Source: Jiangella muralis
GTDB lineage: Bacteria > Actinomycetota > Actinomycetes > Jiangellales > Jiangellaceae
Direction: 5' to 3'
DNA length: 64,000 nucleotides
Assembly (NCBI RefSeq): GCF_001270745.1
Contig: NZ_LFXL01000025.1
Coordinates: 179,283 to 243,282, forward strand
Shown: piece by piece, positions 1 to 8,522 of the stretch
Layout: each line of letters begins with the position of its first letter
Position numbering within the stretch: position 1 is the first letter of the stretch
Position numbers and translations under genes: made by a program
Notes under the pieces: model-generated
Told to the model about the DNA's origin: nothing
Database searches by the model: none
The model's input: the letters and a program-made list of their open reading frames with translations, nothing else

Positions 1-789
1 ACCATCGTGATCATCGCCGGTGGCGGCGGCGTCGACCTCTCCGTCGGCAAGGTGGCGACGTTCTCGGCGATCATCGGGTCGCGGGTGATGGCCGGCGACG
101 ACGCGAACATCGTCCCGGCCGTGGCCCTGTCGCTGCTGGTCGCTGCCGCGATCGGGCTGGTCAACGGGCTGGGCGTCACGCTGCTGCGCATTCCGCCGTT
201 CGTCATGACGCTCGGCATGATCGGCGTCGTGCAGGGCCTGATCCTCGCCTACACCGGCGGCCAGGCCGAGGGCCGCGCGGCGCCGGCGCTGACGTCCCTC
301 GTCAACGGGCGGGTGATCTTCGACCTGCCCGGCCTGCTGTTCCTGTGGCTACTTCTCGGCCTGCTCGCCGTGTGGCTGCTGCGCCGCACCACGTTCGGCT
401 GGAACCTGTTCGCCGTCGGCGCCAACCGCACCGCCGCCTCCCTGACCGGGGTGCGGGTGAACCGGACGCTGATCCTGGCGTACGTGCTGTCGGCGACGTT
501 CGCCGGCCTGGCCGGCATCCTGCTGCTCGGGTACACCGAGTCGGTCTTCCTCGACCTCGCCGACCAGTACATGCTGCCGTCCGTCGCCGCCGTCGTCATC
601 GGCGGGACGCTGCTGGCCGGCGGCATCGGCGGGTACGCGGGCACCGCCGTCGGCGCGATCGTGCTGACCGTCCTGCAGGGTCTGCTCACCACGCTGGACA
701 TCGGCGGCGCCTGGCGCACCGTCGTCAACGGCGTCGTCCTGCTCGTCCTACTGTCGCTCTACGGGCGGCAACGACGCCTTCGGAGTTAG
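1..789 (+). CDS. ABC transporter permease, ribose/RbsC type (5' end outside window)
   Basis: This is the membrane subunit of a sugar-type ABC importer (BPD_transp_2 / RbsC family). The frame is open from base 1, so the true start lies upstream and about 260 C-terminal residues are visible. The family signature GGGVDLSVGK sits at the visible N-terminus. Several hydrophobic helices follow, with the EAA-like cytoplasmic region around NRTAASLTGVRV and the typical VVIGGTLLAGGIGGYAGTA segment near the C-terminus. The stop is TAG. A Gfo/Idh/MocA dehydrogenase starts 14 bases downstream, a common pairing in polyol or inositol uptake operons; the actual sugar cannot be read from the sequence. The binding protein and ATPase must be upstream, outside the window. 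Confidence 0.9.
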   Translation, partial: TIVIIAGGGGVDLSVGKVATFSAIIGSRVMAGDDANIVPAVALSLLVAAAIGLVNGLGVTLLRIPPFVMTLGMIGVVQGLILAYTGGQAEGRAAPALTSLVNGRVIFDLPGLLFLWLLLGLLAVWLLRRTTFGWNLFAVGANRTAASLTGVRVNRTLILAYVLSATFAGLAGILLLGYTESVFLDLADQYMLPSVAAVVIGGTLLAGGIGGYAGTAVGAIVLTVLQGLLTTLDIGGAWRTVVNGVVLLVLLSLYGRQRRLRS

Positions 790-802
790 GGGTCCTTTCA
801 CG

Positions 803-2071
803 ATGGAGAACAGGCAACGGCTCGGGGTCGGCATCGTCGGCGCCGGATTCATGGCGAACTTCCACGTCACCTCGTGGACCGGCGTCCGCGACGCCGACGT
901 CGTCGCCGTCCAGAGCCCGGGCGGCGAGAGCGCCCGCGAGCTGGCCGCCCGCTGCCGCGAGCTGGGCGTCGGCGATGCGACCGCCTACACCGACGTGCGT
1001 GAGCTGGTCCGCGACCCGCGGGTCGACGCCGTCTGGGTGACCGCGCCCAACCACGTCCGGCTGGAGGTCGTCGAGGCCATCGCCGACGAGGTCCGTTCCG
1101 GCCGCGCGTCCCTCGTCGGCATTGCCGTCGAGAAGCCGCTCGGCCGCACGCTGGCCGAGGCGCGCCGCGTCCACGAGCTCGTCGAGGGCGCCGGGCTGCT
1201 GCACGCCTACCTGGAGAACCAGGTGTACGCGCCCGCCGTCACCCGCGGCCACGAGCTGCTGTGGGCGCGCGGCGCCGCGCTCGCCGGGACGCCGTACCTC
1301 GCCCGCTGCGCCGAGGAGCACAGCGGCCCGCACTCGGCCTGGTTCTGGGACGGCACGCGGCAGGGCGGCGGCGTGCTCAGCGACATGATGTGCCACTCCA
1401 TCGAGGCCGGCCGCTACCTGCTCACCCCGCCCGGCGCGGACGTCTCCGAGTGGCTGACGCCGGTGTCGGTCAGCGCGCAGATCGCCTCGCTCAAGTGGTC
1501 GCGCCCGCGGCACGCCGCCGAACTGGCCGACCGCTTCGGCGGCGCCGTCGACTACACCCGGCGCCCCGCCGAGGACTACGCCCACGCCACCATCCTCTTC
1601 CGCAACGGCGACGGCGACGACGCCATCGTCGAGGCCACCACTTCCTGGAGCTACGTCGGGCCCGGCCTGCGGCTGACGTTCGAGCTGCTCGGGCCCGAGT
1701 ACTCGATGACGGCCAGCACGCTCAGCACCGAGGCGCAGCTGTTCCTCAGCCGCGAGCTGAGCTCCCCCGAGGGCGAGGACCTGGTCGAGAAGCAGGGCGC
1801 CGAGCAGGGCCTGCTGCCCATCGTCTCCGACGAGTCGCTCACCTACGGCTACACGACGGAGAACCGGGCGGTGGCCGCCGACTTCCTCGCCGGGCGACAG
1901 CCGCGGGAGAACCTCGCCCGCGGCGTCGAGGTCAGCGAGCTGATGATGGCCGCCTACCTGTCCGCCGAGACCGGCCAGACCGTCCACCTCCCCGCCGACC
2001 TCGACGAGTTCGTGCCACAGGTCGCGCAGGGAACGTGGAGGCCGGGTGTGTCTCCCGCGTCTCGGCCGTAG
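803..2071 (+). CDS. Gfo/Idh/MocA family NAD(P)-dependent oxidoreductase
   Basis: A 422-residue cytoplasmic dehydrogenase. An N-terminal Rossmann fold (GIVGAGFMANFHV, residues about 9-21) is followed by the family motif with the catalytic-site lysine, AVEKPLGRT, near residue 115, and then the C-terminal alpha/beta domain. The ATG at 803 lies 14 bases after the upstream permease stop, with weak Shine-Dalgarno complementarity. Members oxidise or reduce sugars, inositols and related cyclic polyols. Position directly behind a sugar permease suggests it acts on the imported compound. The last 30 residues lack family similarity that I recognise. The substrate is unknown. Confidence 0.88.
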   Translation: MENRQRLGVGIVGAGFMANFHVTSWTGVRDADVVAVQSPGGESARELAARCRELGVGDATAYTDVRELVRDPRVDAVWVTAPNHVRLEVVEAIADEVRSGRASLVGIAVEKPLGRTLAEARRVHELVEGAGLLHAYLENQVYAPAVTRGHELLWARGAALAGTPYLARCAEEHSGPHSAWFWDGTRQGGGVLSDMMCHSIEAGRYLLTPPGADVSEWLTPVSVSAQIASLKWSRPRHAAELADRFGGAVDYTRRPAEDYAHATILFRNGDGDDAIVEATTSWSYVGPGLRLTFELLGPEYSMTASTLSTEAQLFLSRELSSPEGEDLVEKQGAEQGLLPIVSDESLTYGYTTENRAVAADFLAGRQPRENLARGVEVSELMMAAYLSAETGQTVHLPADLDEFVPQVAQGTWRPGVSPASRP

Positions 2072-2127
2072 CGAACGCCGTCCAGCTGGATGCCTCACAA
2101 GGCCGAGCAAGGACGACTGACGAAAAC

Positions 2128-2247
2128 GATCAGGTGACGGAACCGCCCGGCATTCGCGCGTTGTGTCACCTGATCATCTCCACGATGCGGACACAAAACG
2201 ATCAGGTGACAAAGCCGCGGCCAATCTGAGCGATACGTCACCTGATC
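2128..2247. repeat. BIME-like array of four alternating GATCAGGTGAC sites
   Basis: The 11-mer GATCAGGTGAC occurs at 2128-2138 and 2200-2210 and as its reverse complement at 2165-2175 and 2237-2247. Start-to-start spacings are 37, 35 and 37 bases. Each forward/reverse pair can fold into a hairpin with an 11-bp stem and a loop of about 26 nt. The same arrangement, with flanking similarity (for example GATGCGGACAC versus CATGCGGACAC before a forward site), recurs at 9403-9549. It resembles enterobacterial BIME/REP clusters in layout, but no REP-associated transposase gene is in this window. Confidence 0.85.
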
Positions 2248-2305
2248 ATCGGCAGCTGGCGCCGACACACGCAGCGAGGCGCCGCTCGTTGTGCGGCAGT
2301 GGGTC

Positions 2306-2418
2306 GTCCTCGACTCCCGGTGCCGTCTTCGATGGCGGGAGTCGTGTTCGAGGCGCGTTTCGGACGTTTCTCGCCATCGAAGACGGCCGCGGGCATCGAG
2401 GTGTACCCAGACTGCCCC
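2306..2418 (+). repeat. 113-bp dispersed structured repeat, copy 1
   Basis: This segment aligns without gaps to 20100-20212; counted by eye, 100 of 113 positions are identical. It contains a perfect 15-bp inverted repeat, CCGTCTTCGATGGCG and its complement, starting at 2322 and ending at 2382. In the second copy the two changes inside these arms keep pairing as U-G and G-U on the plus-strand RNA but give A/C mismatches on the minus strand. Most differences between the copies would change amino acids if the region were translated, so a structured RNA or mobile palindrome is favoured over a protein. Confidence 0.75.
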
Positions 2419-2736
2419 CGTCCCCCTGATAGCTGCCCGTTCTTGGCCGCGGGACCGCGGGTCAAGTACGCCCTGTCGTCGCGAAGCGACCCCCTTGGGC
2501 GGACTTGAGGCGCGGTCACGCGGCTTAAGAGAATGGGCGCCAGGGGGACGGCCAACCTGCGGACCACGGCGAACGGCACGGAACCCGGCGCACGGTCGGC
2601 CACCCAGGCTGCGTAGCCACGATCAATCGGACGAGCGACATCTTGATCTCACTTGATTTCCGCGCAGCCAGCGCGCGATCCCACTGCATCGGCGCGCCTG
2701 CGGCGGGCAGCCGCCGGGCGCTGGTTGACTCTTCGC

Positions 2737-3483
2737 ATGGCCACCTGGGACCCGCATGCGGCGCACCGTCTCGAGTCGATCGGCGCCGAGCTGCGCCGCA
2801 GCGGCCTGGTCGAGCTCGTCCATGAGGCGATCGTCGACGTGTGGCGGGCCAACCGGGCGCGGTACGAGCCGGACGAGCTCTTCGACGACTCCTTCACCCT
2901 CGGCGTCACCTCCACCAGGAACCTGGCGAATCGGGTCTTCGCGTACGTGCGCGACGACACCCGGTGGCGGGCGACGGGAGCACGCGCCGGCCGCGAGTAC
3001 GGCACCACCGTCCTGCACACGAGCGGCGTGGAGCTCCGGCTGGTCAAGGCGCGGTCGACCGCGGGCCGCCACCCTGACTTCGTCGCCGACTTCGACTGGC
3101 GAGAAGGCGAGATGCGGCAGGCCGCGGCGGCGCGGAACCGCGCGGCCTACGGACCCGCGCCCCGCGACCCGTTCATCGCGCCGCTGTTCGACGTCGACCA
3201 GCCGGACGCGGCGACGGCCGTCCTGGGCTGCCGCGACGTGTTCCTCGCCTGGGGCGCCGACCTCCCGTCGGGGCTCACCGCGGGCTGGCTGGGCCTGCCG
3301 ACGACGACGGCCGACCGCTGGCTCGCGGTGACGGAGTTGTGGTGGGACGAGGCGGCCGAGGCCGAGCAGTCCGGCAGCGGCGACCGGCTCACGGCCGGCG
3401 ACCTGGCGGCCTTCGGGGACCGGCCCACGCCGGTGCCGGCCATCACGCTCAAGCCCGGGGTCGGGGCGGGTCGGACGGCGTGA
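2737..3483 (+). CDS. Protein of unknown function, partner of XRE-ImmA/IrrE protein (toxin candidate)
   Basis: A 248-residue soluble protein starting at ATG 2737 (MATWDPHAAHRL). An in-frame start exists further upstream, but the sequence before 2737 is low-quality coding. I do not recognise a family with certainty. Visible features are an acidic helical N-terminus, a central block with basic and aromatic residues (GVELRLVKARS, then PDFVADFDW at about residues 110-125), and a tryptophan-rich C-terminal third (LTAGWLGLP, VTELWWDE). Its stop overlaps the GTG of the following XRE-ImmA/IrrE gene by four bases, so the two are translationally coupled. Pairs of an unknown gene followed by an XRE/zinc-peptidase fusion are known as toxin-antitoxin systems (for example RosmerTA). 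A toxin role here is inference from layout only. Confidence 0.7.
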   Translation: MATWDPHAAHRLESIGAELRRSGLVELVHEAIVDVWRANRARYEPDELFDDSFTLGVTSTRNLANRVFAYVRDDTRWRATGARAGREYGTTVLHTSGVELRLVKARSTAGRHPDFVADFDWREGEMRQAAAARNRAAYGPAPRDPFIAPLFDVDQPDAATAVLGCRDVFLAWGADLPSGLTAGWLGLPTTTADRWLAVTELWWDEAAEAEQSGSGDRLTAGDLAAFGDRPTPVPAITLKPGVGAGRTA

Positions 3484-4610
3484 CCTCCGAGCCCACGCTG
3501 CGCGCACGCCGGCGCCGGGCGAGTGGCACGGTCGTGGACTTCGACGGCCGGCGGCTTGCGCTCGCCCGCCGTTTGCAGCGACTGCTGCGCAGCGCGCTCG
3601 CGGACCGGACCAGCGTGAGCGCGGCCGCCATCACCCAGTTCGAGCGCGGGACGGCGCGTCCCACCAACGCGGTCGTCGCCGAGCTCGCCCTCGCGCTGGG
3701 GATGCCGGTGGACTTCTTCCGGCAGGGCCGCTCCGTCGAGCCCGTCCCCGCCAGCGCGGCGCACTTCCGCTCGCTGCGCGCCACCCCGGCGATCTCCCGC
3801 GAGCAGGCCCTCGCGTTCGCCGAGATCTCCCTCGTCGTGGTCGACCTCGTCGAGCAGTACGTCGACCTGCCGGCGGTCCCGCCGCTCGCCGAGCCGGTCG
3901 ACGCCGAGCCCGAGCCCGGGCACCTCCCCCGGCTGGCCGCCGAAACCCGCACGCGGCTGGGCGTCGGCCCGGGACCGATTCCGCACATGGTCCGGCTGCT
4001 CGAAGCGCACGGCATCGTCGTCCTCCGGCTGCCGCGGGAGGTCGACCACCGGGTCGACGCGTTCTCCACCGAGGCCGGCCACCGGCCGCTCGTCCTGCTG
4101 TCGCCCGCCAAGGACGACCGCGCCCGGAGCCGCTTCGACGCCGCACACGAGCTCGCGCACCTCGTCATGCACCAGGACGTCGACCCCGGATCGAAGATCG
4201 TCGAACGGCAGGCCGACACCTTCGCCTCCGAGTTCCTCGCACCGTCGGAGGAGCTGGAACCGGACCTCCCCCGCAAGGTCGACTGGGACGCGCTGGCCCA
4301 GGCCAAGACGACCTGGGGCATCAGCCTCGCGGCGCTCGTCTACCGGGCGCACCGGCTCGGGCTCTGGAGCGAGCATGCCTACCGCCGGGCGAACCAGCAC
4401 CTCGCCGCCCTGGGCTACCCGGAACCCAGCCCGCTCGGCCCGCCCGAGTCGCCCTACCTGCTCGGCGCCGCGATGGAGCTGCTGGACCGGGCCGGTACGT
4501 CCGCCGGCGACCTCGCCTCGGCCAGCCGGCTCCCGGTGCGGCAGATCGAGGAGATCGTCGCCGCCGGCAGCGAGACCAGGCCCCGGGTGACGCTGCCCGC
4601 CGACGTCTGA
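3480..4610 (+). CDS. XRE-family regulator fused to ImmA/IrrE metallopeptidase
   Basis: A 376-residue protein with an N-terminal helix-turn-helix (ITQFERGTARPTNAVVAELA, residues about 45-64) and a central ImmA/IrrE (COG2856, DUF955) zinc-peptidase domain. The active-site motif HELAHLVMH spans residues 223-231 and contains HExxH. The conserved tail ERQADTFASEFLAP follows and supplies the third ligand region. The C-terminus is helical. The GTG start at 3480 overlaps the upstream stop by four bases. Known relatives bind DNA and cleave partner regulators or act as antitoxins. Here it probably represses its own operon and neutralises or processes the upstream protein. No phage genes are nearby. Confidence 0.87.
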   Translation: MTSEPTLRARRRRASGTVVDFDGRRLALARRLQRLLRSALADRTSVSAAAITQFERGTARPTNAVVAELALALGMPVDFFRQGRSVEPVPASAAHFRSLRATPAISREQALAFAEISLVVVDLVEQYVDLPAVPPLAEPVDAEPEPGHLPRLAAETRTRLGVGPGPIPHMVRLLEAHGIVVLRLPREVDHRVDAFSTEAGHRPLVLLSPAKDDRARSRFDAAHELAHLVMHQDVDPGSKIVERQADTFASEFLAPSEELEPDLPRKVDWDALAQAKTTWGISLAALVYRAHRLGLWSEHAYRRANQHLAALGYPEPSPLGPPESPYLLGAAMELLDRAGTSAGDLASASRLPVRQIEEIVAAGSETRPRVTLPADV

Positions 4611-4614
4611 GCGC

Positions 4615-5682
4615 TCAGGGGCGGTGGCCGAACGACGGCATGGCGGTGCTGCCGTCGGCGTAGTACTGCAGCTCGGTGACCGAGCCCGGCGACGGCAGCA
4701 GCCGGAACAGCGACTCAGGCGGCGCGCCCAGTGCCAGCCGGGTGACGGTGCGCATCGGGATGGAGTGCGTGACGACGACGACCGGCCGGCCCGGGTAGGC
4801 GGCCAGTAGGGCGTCGCGGGCGGCGCCGACCCGCAGGGTGACGTCGTCGAGGGACTCGCCGCCCGGCGGCGGCACCGCCGTCGCGCCGAACCACGTCGCC
4901 AGCGCGTCCGGGTGCCGTTCGCCGATCTCGGCCAGCGTCAGGCCCTCCCACTCACCGAAGTCGGCCTCGCGCCACTCGCCGTCGGCCACCGGGTCGAGGC
5001 CGAGCCGCCGGCCGATGACGTCGGCGGTCTCGCGGGTGCGCACCATCGGCGAGCTGACGACGGCGACGGCGTCGCTGCCGCTGAGCAGCTCGGCCGCGCG
5101 GGCCGCCTGCTCGCGGCCGGTGTCGTCGAGGCTGGGGCCGGGCACGCCGCCGCCGCTGAACCGGCGGGCCGCCGTCAGTGCCGTCTGGCCGTGCCGCACG
5201 ACGTACAGGGTGGTGGGCGGCCCGAGGTCGGGGCTCCACGCGGTCAGCTTGACGGCGGGCGCGGAGCCTGCCACCGGCTTGCCGTCGAGGGCCAGGTTCA
5301 CCAGGCGGTCGGCGTGCGCGTTCTCGGCCCGCGGCACCCAGGTGTAGGTGACCCGGCCGGGCGGGAAGACGGCGCCGGCCTCGGCGGCCAGCGCCCGCAG
5401 GTCGGCGTTCTTGATCTGCCAGCGGCCGGACAGCTGCTCGACGACGAGCTTGGAGTCGAGCCGGGCGGCCACCACGGCGTCGGGGTCGATGCCGTGGGCC
5501 GCGCGCAGGCCGGCCAGCAGCCCGCGGTACTCGGCGACGTTGTTCGTGGCGATGCCGATGGTCTCGGCCACCTCCACCAGCACCGCACCGGTGCCGGCGT
5601 CGCGGACGACGGCGCCGTAGGCGGCGGGCCCCGGGTTGCCCCGCGACCCGCCGTCGGCCTCGACGATGAGCTGCCGCGTCAC
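4615..5682 (-). CDS. Bifunctional RNase H / histidine phosphatase (Rv2228c type)
   Basis: A 355-residue cytoplasmic protein. Residues about 1-135 are an RNase HI domain (DGGSRGNPGPAAYG, TNNVAEYRGL, RLDSKLVVEQL, ENAHADRLVN) that cuts RNA in RNA-DNA hybrids. Residues about 155-355 are a histidine-phosphatase domain (RHGQTALT, SSPMVRTRETA, second histidine in VVTHSIPMRT), assigned in mycobacteria to alpha-ribazole phosphatase activity (CobC). The GTG at 5682 overlaps the stop of the zinc-ribbon gene by four bases, which decides the start. The order Nif3, zinc-ribbon, RNase H matches Rv2230c-Rv2229c-Rv2228c. All RNase H acidic residues that I can place appear intact. Confidence 0.93.
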   Translation of the reverse strand: MTRQLIVEADGGSRGNPGPAAYGAVVRDAGTGAVLVEVAETIGIATNNVAEYRGLLAGLRAAHGIDPDAVVAARLDSKLVVEQLSGRWQIKNADLRALAAEAGAVFPPGRVTYTWVPRAENAHADRLVNLALDGKPVAGSAPAVKLTAWSPDLGPPTTLYVVRHGQTALTAARRFSGGGVPGPSLDDTGREQAARAAELLSGSDAVAVVSSPMVRTRETADVIGRRLGLDPVADGEWREADFGEWEGLTLAEIGERHPDALATWFGATAVPPPGGESLDDVTLRVGAARDALLAAYPGRPVVVVTHSIPMRTVTRLALGAPPESLFRLLPSPGSVTELQYYADGSTAMPSFGHRP

Positions 5683-6422
5683 AGCCCCGACTCGGGCATG
5701 CGGACCAGGATGCGCCGGCACTCCTCGTGCCGGACCACGACGTCGGGGGCGAGCCCGCGGATGCGGCCCAGCTCGGCGGCGTCGAGCTGGATCATGCAGC
5801 CCTCGCAGCGACGCTGGCGCAGCGCGGCCGCGCCGATGCCGCCGCGGTCGGCGCGGATCTTCTCGTACAGCGTCAGGAGGTCGTCGGTGATGCCGGCGGC
5901 CAGCTTCTGACGCTCGTCCCGCCCGGCGGCGGCGTCGGCGTCGAGCTGCGCCCACGCGGCGTCGCGGGCGGCCTGGACCTCCTGAGCCTTCTTACCGACG
6001 CTCTCGCGCTCGGCGGCCAGCGCGGCCGCCTCGTTCTGCGCCACCTCGAGCCGCTCCATGATCTCGATCTCGGCGTCCTCGAGCACGCCCTGGCGGCGGT
6101 TGAGCGAGGCGATCTCGCTCTGCAGGCTCTCGAGCTCCTTCGCCGACGACACCTGGCCGGCGTCGAGCCGCTTCTGGTCGCGGTCCTTGCGCGAGCGGAC
6201 CTGCTCGACCTCGGCGTCGGCGCGCTTCTGCTCGCGCTCGAGGTCGGTGACGGCGGTGGCGGCGACGACCTCGGCGTCGCGCAGCCGGCTGTGCTCGGCG
6301 GCAAGGGTCTCGAGCTCGGCGGCCTCGGGCAGCGTCCTGCGGCGGTGCGCCAGCTGGTCGAGCCGCTGGTCGACCGCCTGGACGTCGAGCAGTCGCAACT
6401 GGACGGCGGGGTCAGCGTTCAG
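5679..6422 (-). CDS. C4-type zinc-ribbon coiled-coil protein (Rv2229c/CdsZ type), probable CTG start
   Basis: A protein of about 247 residues made of a long antiparallel coiled coil (residues about 10-185, rich in Glu, Arg, Ala and Gln) and a C-terminal zinc ribbon ([10 protein letters not shown] and [10 protein letters not shown], four cysteines). The family acts in ribosome- or RNA-associated quality control; the exact role is not firm. Conserved actinobacterial homologues begin a few residues before QLRLLDVQA. The only initiator-like codon at that place is CTG at 6422-6420, preceded by AAGGAG at 6434-6429 with six-base spacing. The next candidate, TTG at 6398, lies inside the conserved block. 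The gene overlaps the end of the Nif3 gene by 11 bases. Confidence 0.88.
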   Translation of the reverse strand: MNADPAVQLRLLDVQAVDQRLDQLAHRRRTLPEAAELETLAAEHSRLRDAEVVAATAVTDLEREQKRADAEVEQVRSRKDRDQKRLDAGQVSSAKELESLQSEIASLNRRQGVLEDAEIEIMERLEVAQNEAAALAAERESVGKKAQEVQAARDAAWAQLDADAAAGRDERQKLAAGITDDLLTLYEKIRADRGGIGAAALRQRRCEGCMIQLDAAELGRIRGLAPDVVVRHEECRRILVRMPESGL

Positions 6423-7272
6423 CGTGAGCTCCTTCGTCGGCGCCGGATTCCCGGGCGATTCGATGCAGTGTCCAGGGATCGGTCGGAGTGGTCGAGACGC
6501 GAGTCTCCACCGTAGCGCCTGCGCCCGACAACTCTGCCGTCAGCAGCGCCGCGGCGTCGGGCAGCCACGGCCACTCGCTGGCCCAGTGCGCGACGTCGAC
6601 CAGGGCCGGACCACCGGCCTCCCCCGCCTCCGACGACGGGTGGTGGCGCAGGTCCGCCGTCACGTACGCGTCGACCCCCGTGGCGCGGACGGCGCCGAGC
6701 AGGGAGTCGCCCGCCCCGCCGCACACCGCGACCGTCGCGACGACGGCGTCGGGGTCGCCCATGGCGCGCACCCCCGCCGCCGTGGCCGGGAGCGCCGCGG
6801 CGACCCGTCGCACGAACGCGGCCAGCGGCTCCGGCCGGGGCATCCGGCCGACCCGGCCCAGGCCCCGCACGGGGTCACCGTCGTCGGCGGGCACCAGTGG
6901 GCGGGTGTCGTGCAGGCCGAGCGCCGCCGCGAGGGCGTCGTTCACGCCCGGGGCCGCGCGGTCGGCGTTGGTGTGCGCGGTGTGCAGGGCGACGCCGCCG
7001 GTGATCAGCCGGTGCACCAGCCGCCCCTTCGGCGTCGTGGCCGGCACGCCGTGCACCGGGCGCAGGAACAGCGGATGGTGCGTGACGACGAGGTCGGCCC
7101 GCCACTCCAGCGCCTCGTCGACGACGGCGGCGACGGGGTCGACGGCGAACAAGACGCGCCGCACCTGTGCGTCGGGGTCGCCGCACACCAGCCCGACCGC
7201 GTCCCAGGACTCGGCGAGCTCCGGCGGATACAGCCGTTCGAGGGCGGCGACGACAGCGGCGAGACGGACCAC
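6412..7272 (-). CDS. Nif3-like dinuclear metal centre hexameric protein
   Basis: A 286-residue protein of the Nif3/YbgI/GTP-cyclohydrolase-1-type-2 family. The N-terminus ([20 protein letters not shown]) is typical. Metal ligands are visible in [23 protein letters not shown] and the C-terminal DVAHWASEW (H and E). The family forms a toroidal hexamer with a di-metal site and has no agreed function. The GTG at 7272 was chosen because the family N-terminus starts here; the long upstream extension is low-complexity and unlike homologues. It is the first gene of the conserved Nif3 / zinc-ribbon / RNase H operon. Confidence 0.88.
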   Translation of the reverse strand: MVRLAAVVAALERLYPPELAESWDAVGLVCGDPDAQVRRVLFAVDPVAAVVDEALEWRADLVVTHHPLFLRPVHGVPATTPKGRLVHRLITGGVALHTAHTNADRAAPGVNDALAAALGLHDTRPLVPADDGDPVRGLGRVGRMPRPEPLAAFVRRVAAALPATAAGVRAMGDPDAVVATVAVCGGAGDSLLGAVRATGVDAYVTADLRHHPSSEAGEAGGPALVDVAHWASEWPWLPDAAALLTAELSGAGATVETRVSTTPTDPWTLHRIARESGADEGAHAER

Positions 7273-7399
7273 GGACCCGACCCTACCGATCGCCGCGGGA
7301 GCGCCGTCGAAGCGGACCCGTTCTCCGGTTGACGTCGCCACGACCCCGATGTGACGCTCTCTCCCAAGGGGGCACGGCACGCACGAGGAGGCTCGTCCC

Positions 7400-7678
7400 A
7401 TCAGCACCCGACACCCTGCCGACGGCCACCACTGGTGCGTCGAGCACGACCCCAGCGGCGCGTGCCTCGGCGGTCTCCACGAGCTCCCGGGCGGGGGCGC
7501 CGCCTGGCTCGAGAGCGCCCGCCGCGACGACCCCGCTGGCGTGGGCGACGCGGGCGTCGTGGTGGCGCTGGCCCGCACCCACCCCGGCCGGCCGCCACGG
7601 TTCACGGCCGCCGAGGCGCGCGAACTGGCCGCCACGCTGACGACGCTCGCCGACGCGTTGGACCCGTTGTCCACCTGA
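7400..7678 (+). CDS. Small conserved-type protein with apparent ATC start
   Basis: A 92-residue frame that reads as a real actinobacterial small protein: [19 protein letters not shown], then an alternating hydrophobic block ([14 protein letters not shown]) and [20 protein letters not shown] before TGA. No ATG, GTG or TTG occurs in frame between the upstream stop (7352) and the conserved part. An ATC at 7400 lies nine bases behind GAGGAG (7385-7390), giving good Shine-Dalgarno geometry. The WC...H and EARELA patterns echo those of the genes at 7968 and 8519. A start-codon mutation or an assembly error would be the alternative to ATC initiation. Confidence 0.6.
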   Translation: MSTRHPADGHHWCVEHDPSGACLGGLHELPGGGAAWLESARRDDPAGVGDAGVVVALARTHPGRPPRFTAAEARELAATLTTLADALDPLST

Positions 7679-7967
7679 CTCGAACGTCCGTTTGACAACC
7701 CCCTCCCACCACCACCTAAGATCATTCCCATAGCACCCCACCCCTCTCCAGAGGGCTGGTAGGGCTATCGAGCACGAGGCGCGGCATCCAGGCCGGACAG
7801 TCTCGTACCGGCCGCTCAGAGTGGGACGGCACGGCGACCAACACGCATCTTCAGGCCGACCCCTGCCCAACGGGGTCCGGCTGCTGGGCGGCGCCGTCCC
7901 CATCCGCATGGCCACGACGGTTCCCCCCGGCCCCCGTCAGCTTCCGAGCGACTCCATGGGAGGAACC

Positions 7968-8522
7968 GTGGCCACCACACCAGCCGCGGACCGTCGCGAC
8001 GTCATCGTGCGGTCCGCCTTCATCAGCGACGAGGTCGGCGAGATCGTCGCCTGGCGCGACTCCGAGGGCCCGACCATCGACATCCACCTCGAGCCCGAAG
8101 ACTCCGGCCAGCGCGCCGACGTCTCCCTCACCCCGTCCGAGGCCCGTGACCTCGCCCGGCAACTGCGCGAGGTCGCCGACACCGCGCAGCGGGCCGGCTG
8201 GACCCCGGCGGTGCTCGCCGACGCCCGCGAACGCTACCTGCCCGGGCTGTCCGACGAGCAGATCATGCAACGCCTCGACGCCCTCACCGAACGCCTCGGC
8301 GGGCTCGTGCTCGGCTTCCGCGGCAAGCTCGACTGGCGCGCCGGCCGCATCCTCGTCGCCGAGACCGGCAACCAGCTGCTCGACCGCGCCGCCGGCGCCG
8401 TCGACACCGCCGAGCAGCACCTGTCCGGCTACCAGCAGGCCCTCGACCAGCTCAGCACCGTCAAGGCCGAACTCGACCACGTCCGCCACTTCTTCACCCA
8501 CGAGAGCGAGCTCCCGCGATGA
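7968..8522 (+). CDS. Conserved hypothetical protein
   Basis: A 184-residue soluble protein without a family that I can name. The GTG at 7968 follows GGAGG by four bases, which decides the start over upstream in-frame codons. The N-terminal half has a beta-rich patch (EVGEIVAWRDSEGPTIDIHL) followed by LTPSEARDLARQLREVADTA, matching the pattern of the 92-residue gene upstream. The C-terminal half is a predicted long helix pair (about residues 100-180: EQIMQRLDALTERLGG through TVKAELDHVRHFF). It overlaps the next gene by four bases (ATGA), so both are co-translated. Such small paired genes are common beside regulators in actinomycetes; the function is unknown. Confidence 0.75.
   Translation: MATTPAADRRDVIVRSAFISDEVGEIVAWRDSEGPTIDIHLEPEDSGQRADVSLTPSEARDLARQLREVADTAQRAGWTPAVLADARERYLPGLSDEQIMQRLDALTERLGGLVLGFRGKLDWRAGRILVAETGNQLLDRAAGAVDTAEQHLSGYQQALDQLSTVKAELDHVRHFFTHESELPR

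Larger units (their letters stand above)
2072..2736. other. 665-bp gene-free interval packed with dispersed repeats
   Basis: No convincing gene was found in any frame. The interval holds a four-site palindromic array (2128-2247), a 113-bp element with a perfect 15-bp inverted repeat (2306-2418), and two short segments (2559-2574, 2579-2593) that recur near 20.0-20.2 kb, the first of them in inverted orientation. The remainder, including 2420-2550 and 2594-2736, shows nothing recognisable. Confidence 0.7.

Noticed and set aside
725..2110. Long open frame antisense to the Gfo/Idh/MocA gene
   Set aside because: The plus-strand gene has clear family motifs; the antisense frame is a GC-bias shadow rich in Arg/Gly/Ala without motifs. 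The same applies to other long antisense frames, for example 17126-19078 and 40717-42969.
2238..2603. Open frame across the 113-bp repeat that resembles the one at the second copy
   Set aside because: Most nucleotide differences between the two copies change the amino acid, while pairing of the inverted repeat is kept; a protein is not supported.
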